Below the pieces are notes generated by a model. The model was not told where the DNA came from. It did not search any database and saw only the letters and a list, made by a program, of their open reading frames with translations. DNA of 12,306 nucleotides, taken from contig LT642691.1 of assembly GCA_900128585.1 (NCBI GenBank), positions 1 through 12,306 on the forward strand, given 5' to 3'. Shown here piece after piece: positions 8,522-12,306 of this stretch. Position 1 is the first letter of the stretch. Every line of letters starts with the position of its first letter. Both the position numbers and the translations under genes were made by a program. The stretch is from Stramenopiles sp. TOSAG23-3. Lineage: Eukaryota; Sar.

Positions 8522-10345
8522 CTACCGAAACTTCTGCAACAAACCGGCAAAAACTCTCTTGAGCTCCTTGCGGTCGATGATGGTCTCTTGCAGGGTCAGC
8601 TCTTCCTTGAGCTTTCCGAGCAGGAACTCGAACCCGATGTTCGTGGTAAGCTCTTGGTGCATGTGCCGCAGAATTGCATTTGTGTGCATCTCCTGTTCGG
8701 CCTGCTCGATTCGTCGGAGCTTGCTGTAGGAGGCTCGAACGATCAAGGTGTCCAACAGGCGCTGCATACGGTCTTTGATGATGATCGTCTCCCCGTTGGT
8801 GGCCAACGACAAGGCCAAGAGCCGCAGCGTCATCGTTTCCACGAGGCGCTCGGACGCTTTCGATATTATCGCAAACTGCTGGGCTTCGCGCTCGCGAAAG
8901 ATCACGTCCTTCAGCTCCTCGTGGGACTCCTCCGCAACGTCCTTGCACGTCTCCTGAATAAACTCCTCCAGCATGAAATCCACGAAATTGTCAACGTCCA
9001 GTTCGTACTGGGCGCTTTGGACCACGCCGCCTATGATCGGCTCGAGCGCAGTGTGGAGGAACTCTTCGTACTGCTGAAGGAAAAGGTACTCTTCGACCAT
9101 CCTCCCCACCGAATCCTTCACGATGTCGTTTATGAACTCTTGCAAGCAGTCGTTCATGACAATGTGCGCGCACGACTGGACCGGGTCGAACTGGTTGTTC
9201 TTTTCTTCCTTCCGGTGCAGGTACTCGTTCACGAACGAGTGCACCTGCTTCTTCACGACGACTGTCGCGAGGTCCTCGACGACGTCCTCCAGCACCATGT
9301 TCCAGATCGACCACGACGTGCGTTCTACCTCTGGGTTTTCGCCAAAAGGGTCCCCCCGCCCCCCGGCGTGCGAAAATATCTCAATCAACACGTCCGGTAT
9401 CAAGCCGTCGACGACGACTTCCTCGATCAAATCCGATATGATCGCGTTCCCCGCCTTCCGCCACCCGAACATGACGTGCACCGCCAGGCCGAACCATTTC
9501 CGGTTCGCAAGGTACATGCGAACGCACGACTGTATTTTTCGCGCGGCGCGGTCCCTTACTTCGTACTTATCCACCTTTGCCTTGGATGGGCTTGCTTTCC
9601 CTGCGCGCCCCCCCGCCTTCACCGGGCTATTCTCCGTGACCCCCTCCCGGAGCTCCAGGCGGCCGCGGGACCCACGGGTGCCTTTCGGGCGGCGGGGCTT
9701 TCGGTGCCGACGGCTCCGTCGGTGCCCGTCGCTGTCACTCCCTGAGTAGCTTCCGTCGCTCTCCGAATACCGCGAGCTCCGAAGTGAGCTCCGGGAACCT
9801 CTATGCTTGCTGCTGCGGTGCTTCCGGCGGCGGGAAGAGGACCGGTGCTTGCTCCTGCTCCGCCGCTTGCTCTTGCGCCTGCGCCGCCGGCTGCTGCGGT
9901 GCCGGTCGCTGCTGCTGCCGCTCGAGTACGACGAGGACGGGGAAGACGAGGAATAACTAGACTCGGAAGAGTACGAGCCTTCGCTCGACGAGTACGAGGG
10001 CGAACGCCGACGACCCTTTTTCTTGTGCTTCCGGCGGCTGCGGCTCCGGTGCGACCTGCCGCTTCTATGACTACTTTTGCTCTGTGTGGAGAGCAGGGAG
10101 CTGGTGGACTGCTGGTTTCCCCGACCGTCTTTCGACAGTTGGCTCGCTCCATAGGCTTCCCCTTCGGTTATCTTCTTCGCCCGAATTTCTTTGAACGTGG
10201 GCGAAAACCGGGGCGACCGTTCGCGTGCGTACGTCTGTATCCTCCTGGCGGCCCCATCGTGCTCGTTGGTATATTCCCGGGGCGGAAGCGTTATGCGCTT
10301 CGGAGACTCCGTGAAAGTCGTCGGGGGCCCACCATTGTTCTCCAT
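8522..10345 (-). CDS. IQ-motif protein with RS-rich tract and helical C-terminus, 607 aa
   Basis: The family is not recognised. The start is the first ATG after an in-frame stop at 10469-10471, and the stop is TAG. The N-terminus has an IQ motif (I36-Q37, spacing IQxxxRxxxxR). Residues 91-221 are Arg/Ser-rich low complexity with basic RS/SR blocks around a Ser/Tyr/Glu block. A second IQ-like motif starts at I271-Q272 (IQSCVRMYLANRKW). Residues 298-607 are predicted helical, with recurring amphipathic acidic units such as DLIEEVVVD, VLEDVVEDL, CLQEFINDIV and MLEEFIQETC. IQ motifs usually bind calmodulin or EF-hand light chains. RS tracts are typical of phosphorylated nuclear splicing or speckle proteins but also occur in cytoskeletal proteins. 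Calmodulin binding and phosphorylation are inference. No signal peptide or membrane segment is seen. The gene is much more GC-rich than its neighbours (38 of 60 bases in 9001-9060). Confidence 0.88.
   Translation of the reverse strand: MENNGGPPTTFTESPKRITLPPREYTNEHDGAARRIQTYARERSPRFSPTFKEIRAKKITEGEAYGASQLSKDGRGNQQSTSSLLSTQSKSSHRSGRSHRSRSRRKHKKKGRRRSPSYSSSEGSYSSESSYSSSSPSSSYSSGSSSDRHRSSRRRRRKSKRRSRSKHRSSSRRRKHRSSKHRGSRSSLRSSRYSESDGSYSGSDSDGHRRSRRHRKPRRPKGTRGSRGRLELREGVTENSPVKAGGRAGKASPSKAKVDKYEVRDRAARKIQSCVRMYLANRKWFGLAVHVMFGWRKAGNAIISDLIEEVVVDGLIPDVLIEIFSHAGGRGDPFGENPEVERTSWSIWNMVLEDVVEDLATVVVKKQVHSFVNEYLHRKEEKNNQFDPVQSCAHIVMNDCLQEFINDIVKDSVGRMVEEYLFLQQYEEFLHTALEPIIGGVVQSAQYELDVDNFVDFMLEEFIQETCKDVAEESHEELKDVIFREREAQQFAIISKASERLVETMTLRLLALSLATNGETIIIKDRMQRLLDTLIVRASYSKLRRIEQAEQEMHTNAILRHMHQELTTNIGFEFLLGKLKEELTLQETIIDRKELKRVFAGLLQKFR
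9677..10084 (-). repeat. Coding low-complexity RS/Ser-rich region
   Basis: This stretch encodes the Arg/Ser-rich part of the IQ protein. At the DNA level it is a patchwork of similar short units. For example, a 14-base unit GTGCTTCCGGCGGC occurs at 9818-9831 and again at 10025-10038, both encoding Arg-Arg-Lys-His in this gene. GCTGCT-type trinucleotide runs are interspersed. Such tracts often expand and contract by slippage, so length variation among strains is likely. Confidence 0.75.
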
Positions 10346-10410
10346 AACAACGAGACGACGACGTACGCTCTTCTTCCGTCCGTTCCTATTCGTACAATAA
10401 ATCTGTATTG

Positions 10411-10416
10411 CACGTG
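10411..10416. promoter_or_regulatory. CACGTG palindrome (G-box/E-box type)
   Basis: A CACGTG hexamer lies 65 bases upstream of the IQ/RS start codon, between it and the TATAAA candidate. This hexamer is the core site of many bHLH and bZIP factors. A single six-base match is weak evidence, and its position suggests it would be in the leader rather than upstream of the TATA. Confidence 0.2.
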
Positions 10417-10418
10417 TA

Positions 10419-10430
10419 TGTGTGTGTGTG
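10419..10430. repeat. (TG)6 microsatellite
   Basis: Six TG units lie about 75 bases upstream of the IQ/RS start. They read as CA on the gene's strand. The coding frame stays open through here but has no ATG, so the repeat is taken as 5' leader. Confidence 0.7.
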
Positions 10431-10448
10431 CATGTATTCAATAATGGC

Positions 10449-10454
10449 TTTATA
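10449..10454 (-). promoter_or_regulatory. Candidate TATA box of the IQ/RS gene
   Basis: TTTATA on the plus strand reads TATAAA on the minus strand, ending 103 bases before the ATG. The nearly equal spacing of a TATAAA on the other side of the intergenic region, before the TPR gene, raises the chance that it is real. AT-rich DNA makes chance matches common. Confidence 0.35.
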
Positions 10455-10604
10455 CAAACAGTCCGTGTTCACTTCTTCTTTCTCTATTCCTTCATCCATA
10501 CAAATCATATTCGATCTTCGTTTACTAAAAGAATAATAATAAACAAAAAACGGATATTATTATAATTATATTTATTATATTTATTTTTTTTTAAAAGAGA
10601 AAGT

Positions 10605-10625
10605 AAGAAGAAGAAGAAGAAGAAG
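10605..10625. repeat. (AAG)7 microsatellite
   Basis: Seven perfect AAG units sit in a longer purine run (about 10594-10630). All-purine tracts with mirror symmetry can form triplex DNA. No gene depends on it. Confidence 0.8.
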
Positions 10626-10840
10626 AAAGATGATTTCTATCTACTTTTCTTTTTTCTTTATTTTTAAATATTTTCATTATAATGTAATATATTATAATAA
10701 TACCTATTCTAATTCATATGATAAAATCTAAATACAATGTAATTTAAGTAAATACAAATTAAATTATTTGGTTATTATATGTATTATATGTAATTTAATA
10801 TTTGTTTTTAATTATTTTTGTAAAACTGCGCGAGAGTTGA

Positions 10841-10868
10841 AAAGAAAGAAAGAAAGAAAGAAAGAAAG
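10841..10868. repeat. (AAAG)7 microsatellite
   Basis: Seven perfect AAAG tetramers follow a CGCGAGAG sequence, in non-coding AT-rich DNA. This is a likely slippage site. Confidence 0.85.
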
Positions 10869-11060
10869 AAATATAAAAATAGAATTGAAGTTGAAAATTA
10901 AATATCAGATAGCTCTATGAAATAAATGTACTTTTGAACTTCTTTTATTTCCTCTATTATAAAATAATATGGACCGGAACCGAGAGCCGAGAGACACCCA
11001 ATTCCAATCCTCCCTATATAGTCATGTATTCTAATTATTATTATAACTATATTATTGAGC

Positions 11061-11085
11061 AGGGAAGGGAAGGAGGGAGGGAGGG
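11061..11085. repeat. GGGA/AGGG purine tract
   Basis: Twenty-five purines in a row are built from AGGGA, AGG and GGGA units, at the left edge of a CAA-rich segment. Runs of three G at short spacing could in principle form a G-quadruplex on the plus strand. Confidence 0.65.
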
Positions 11086-11087
11086 AC

Positions 11088-11151
11088 AACTAACAACAAC
11101 GAACTAACAACCAGTTGTTTCTTTTTTTTCATAATGTACTAGTTGTTCGTT
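11088..11151. repeat. Cluster of direct and inverted AAC/GTT repeats
   Basis: The 10-mer AACTAACAAC occurs at 11088-11097 and 11102-11111. AACAAC and GTTGTT flank a CA at 11106-11119, making a near-perfect palindrome. AACGAAC at 11098-11104 has its reverse complement GTTCGTT at 11145-11151. The cluster lies 263-326 bases upstream of the TPR gene. The words are simple, so function is uncertain. Confidence 0.5.
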
Positions 11152-11308
11152 TTGTTTTTGTTTCTTATTGATGATTAATGAAACCATGCTATTGGAATTT
11201 TTTTAGATTGAAGGTACATTTCTATTTTGAGTGTCTGTGTCTGTGTGCGTGTACGTAAGCGTGTGTGATTTTTTTATTCATCTTTTGTTTTGCTTTTGAG
11301 TTTGTGAA

Positions 11309-11314
11309 TATAAA
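11309..11314 (+). promoter_or_regulatory. Candidate TATA box of the TPR gene
   Basis: TATAAA ends 99 bases before the ATG at 11414. It mirrors the TATAAA before the divergent IQ/RS gene (103 bases). The inferred transcription start would lie near 11340, giving a leader of about 70 bases. Confidence 0.4.
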
Positions 11315-11401
11315 CGTGCGTATAGAAACGAGGAGCGGTTGCCTTTGAACGGACGGACGGACAGAGAACCTTACTCGATCGGTTTATTGCTTGAAACGAC
11401 G

Positions 11402-11415
11402 ATCGGTCGACCGAT
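11402..11415. promoter_or_regulatory. 14-bp perfect palindrome overlapping the TPR gene start codon
   Basis: ATCGGTCGACCGAT is its own reverse complement, and its last two bases are the A and T of the start codon. Its core GGTCGACC (11405-11412) recurs at 11501-11508 inside the coding region. The 8-mer CGATCGGT is repeated directly at 11376-11383 and 11400-11407. It could be a dimeric protein site or a small RNA hairpin at the start codon; neither is shown. Confidence 0.4.
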
Positions 11416-11983
11416 GACCCCTCGTAATTTTTTTGTGCAGATTGTTTGCGCGTGTCTCATTATTGTCCCTGTCTTTGGGGTTCGCACCAACTTGCGCCAC
11501 GGTCGACCTATAAGTGCTAGCCGCTTGCCGTTGGACCAGCGCAACTCGTACACGGAGCAACCCTACTCTTCTGCCAACCACTACAACGGGGCAGGGCACA
11601 AGAACGAGTTTGACGCGTCCATTTGCAAGTTTGCCGGGGGTGTTTCGGATGCAAACAACATTTTTAAAGTCGGCCACAATTTGGCAAAGCGACGGCGGTA
11701 CGCAGATTCCAAGAACTGCTTCCAGCATGCATTGAACAGTTGGTGGACCGCCGTTCGCAATGGCAACCCATTAATTTTGCAATCCCAAAACAACCGCTGG
11801 TCGCAGTCGGAAGTAAATGGCATACAAGAAGGGTTTTCAAAGATGAAATTAGGAAAACACAAGGAGGAAGAAAAGGCCGGGAGCGGGAGACCCCAGGTAC
11901 CCCCACAGCTGGAATGGTTAAAAGCGGAAGAACAAAAGGAAAAGGTCGCCAATGCCAATGATAACTCCGACGATGATAATTAG
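11414..11983 (+). CDS. Putative secreted or luminal small TPR-like protein, 189 aa
   Basis: The family is not recognised. The start is the first ATG after an in-frame TGA at 11297-11299. It is favoured because it places a signal-peptide-like segment at the very N-terminus: R4, then a hydrophobic core of residues 6-21, then a possible cleavage after VFG (residue 22). Residues 79-112 match the TPR pattern, with GHNLAKRRRYADSKNCFQHAL giving the usual Gly, Tyr and Phe-Ala-Leu positions. Only one helix pair is clear. Three Trp residues (110, 111, 129) follow. The tail, 142-189, is charged (KHKEEEK, AEEQKEK) and ends in an acidic DNSDDDN. Entry to the secretory pathway or an organelle is inference. 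There is no KDEL-type retention signal, and no Phe at the predicted cleavage +1 position of the kind used for diatom-type plastid targeting. The upstream frame also lacks any other ATG. Confidence 0.75.
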   Translation: MTPRNFFVQIVCACLIIVPVFGVRTNLRHGRPISASRLPLDQRNSYTEQPYSSANHYNGAGHKNEFDASICKFAGGVSDANNIFKVGHNLAKRRRYADSKNCFQHALNSWWTAVRNGNPLILQSQNNRWSQSEVNGIQEGFSKMKLGKHKEEEKAGSGRPQVPPQLEWLKAEEQKEKVANANDNSDDDN

Positions 11984-12306
11984 ACGACTAGAGATAGAAT
12001 AGAGAGAGAGAGAGACATTCGTTTGTAGTAAAATCTTCAGTTACGAAGTGAGAGAGATCAAGAAGTGAATAATACGAAGTAACTAAAAGGGTCACTGCTA
12101 AAAAAACAATTAAGAACAAAATTAAGCCTGTAGTTTCCTTCGAAGTCATCATCATTTATTTTAGCCTAGATTTACGAGGAGAGGAGTTAGTTAGCTTAAC
12201 TTACTTTTTAATTAATGCCGGGGTCTTTGGTTACCCCTTACCGGTGGTGTAACTAACTAATAATAACTACAAAAACAAAACAAATTCAAGCAAACAACAA
12301 CAACAA
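11984..12306. other. Right-end intergenic region with CAA-rich tail
   Basis: No gene is seen. A (GA)-rich run at about 11999-12015 lies just after the TPR stop. No AATAAA is found on the plus strand. From about 12270 to the end the sequence is almost only C and A, ending in CAACAACAACAA, like the leader before the ABCA gene. This suggests that a plus-strand gene may start shortly beyond the window. Confidence 0.45.

Larger units (their letters stand above)
10346..11413. promoter_or_regulatory. Divergent intergenic region shared by the IQ/RS gene and the TPR gene
   Basis: About 1.07 kb lies between two start codons pointing apart, so both promoters should be here. The middle (about 10500-10830) is extremely AT-rich. 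Microsatellites (TG, AAG, AAAG, GGGA types) are scattered through it. Each gene has a TATAAA about 100 bases before its ATG. No protein-coding frame is convincing: the open frame at 10898-11089 on the minus strand lacks an ATG and is mostly translated purine tract. Confidence 0.6.

Noticed and set aside
8397-8729. ATG-initiated 110-codon plus-strand frame with a hydrophobic start
   Set aside because: The hydrophobic start comes from AT-rich intergenic DNA, and the rest (from 8522) is antisense to the IQ/RS gene. It has no recognisable domain. Only transcript data would revive it.
8384-9745. A 453-codon open frame on the plus strand, antisense to the IQ/RS gene
   Set aside because: It opens without an ATG, lies almost wholly opposite the supported minus-strand gene, and its residues are Leu/Val/Asp/His/Arg-rich as expected from reading GC-rich codons backwards. 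No domain is seen. It is best explained as a shadow of high G/C third positions.
10346-10441. N-terminal extension of the IQ/RS protein through the TG repeat
   Set aside because: The frame is open there but has no ATG, and it would encode alternating Thr-His from the microsatellite. The ATG at 10345 is the sound start.
9803-10444. A 213-codon plus-strand open frame rich in Ala/Pro/Arg
   Set aside because: This is the antisense of the RS-rich coding tract; the composition simply mirrors Arg/Ser codons.
10898-11089. 63-codon minus-strand frame with an Ile-rich segment
   Set aside because: It contains no ATG and begins in a purine microsatellite; the hydrophobic stretch is translated AT-rich DNA.
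11339-11413. N-terminal extension of the TPR-like protein
   Set aside because: The frame is open but lacks an ATG, and it would bury the signal-peptide-like segment; the ATG at 11414 is preferred.
1-12306. CRISPR, transposon, viral or prokaryotic operon content
   Set aside because: There are no spaced identical repeats, transposase or integrase frames, terminal inverted repeats, viral genes or Shine-Dalgarno-spaced gene strings. Gene orientation and intergenic lengths fit eukaryotic nuclear DNA.

Overview
The window is nuclear DNA from an intron-poor, probably unicellular eukaryote. Three long uninterrupted genes, none with a recognisable intron, sit in very AT-rich intergenic DNA (15 of 60 bases are G or C in 7861-7920). 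That DNA is full of CAA, GAA, GAAA and TG short repeats. TAG and TGA are both used as stops, and a 2,415-codon frame stays open, so the standard genetic code applies. An intron-poor alga or other protist fits, but the sequence alone does not fix the lineage. There are no rRNA or tRNA genes, CRISPR arrays, transposons or prokaryotic operon signals.

Layout. (1) 281-7528, plus strand: a full-length ABCA-subfamily ABC transporter of 2,415 residues, arranged TMD1-NBD1-linker-TMD2-NBD2, with all nucleotide-binding motifs intact in both halves. Its luminal or extracellular domains are very unequal. The linker after NBD1 carries unexpected hydrophobic segments. (2) 7529-8521: AT-rich DNA between two convergent genes. 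(3) 8522-10345, minus strand: a GC-rich gene for a 607-residue protein. It combines two IQ (calmodulin-binding) motifs, a long Arg/Ser-rich low-complexity tract and a C-terminal all-helical region. I do not recognise it as a named family. (4) 10346-11413: a divergent intergenic region shared by genes 2 and 3. It has a TATAAA about 100 bases upstream of each start codon, microsatellites, and a palindrome that overlaps the gene 3 start. (5) 11414-11983, plus strand: a 189-residue protein with a likely signal peptide, one TPR-like helix pair and a charged tail. (6) 11984-12306: AT-rich DNA ending in a CAA-rich tract that resembles the leader before the ABCA gene and may lead into a gene beyond the window.

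Nothing links the three genes into one pathway. They look like ordinary neighbours, each with its own promoter. The points most worth checking are the non-canonical ABCA linker, the cysteine-patterned second exodomain, the IQ/RS/helical architecture, and the symmetric control elements around gene 3. I did not find convincing evidence for a wholly new biological system.
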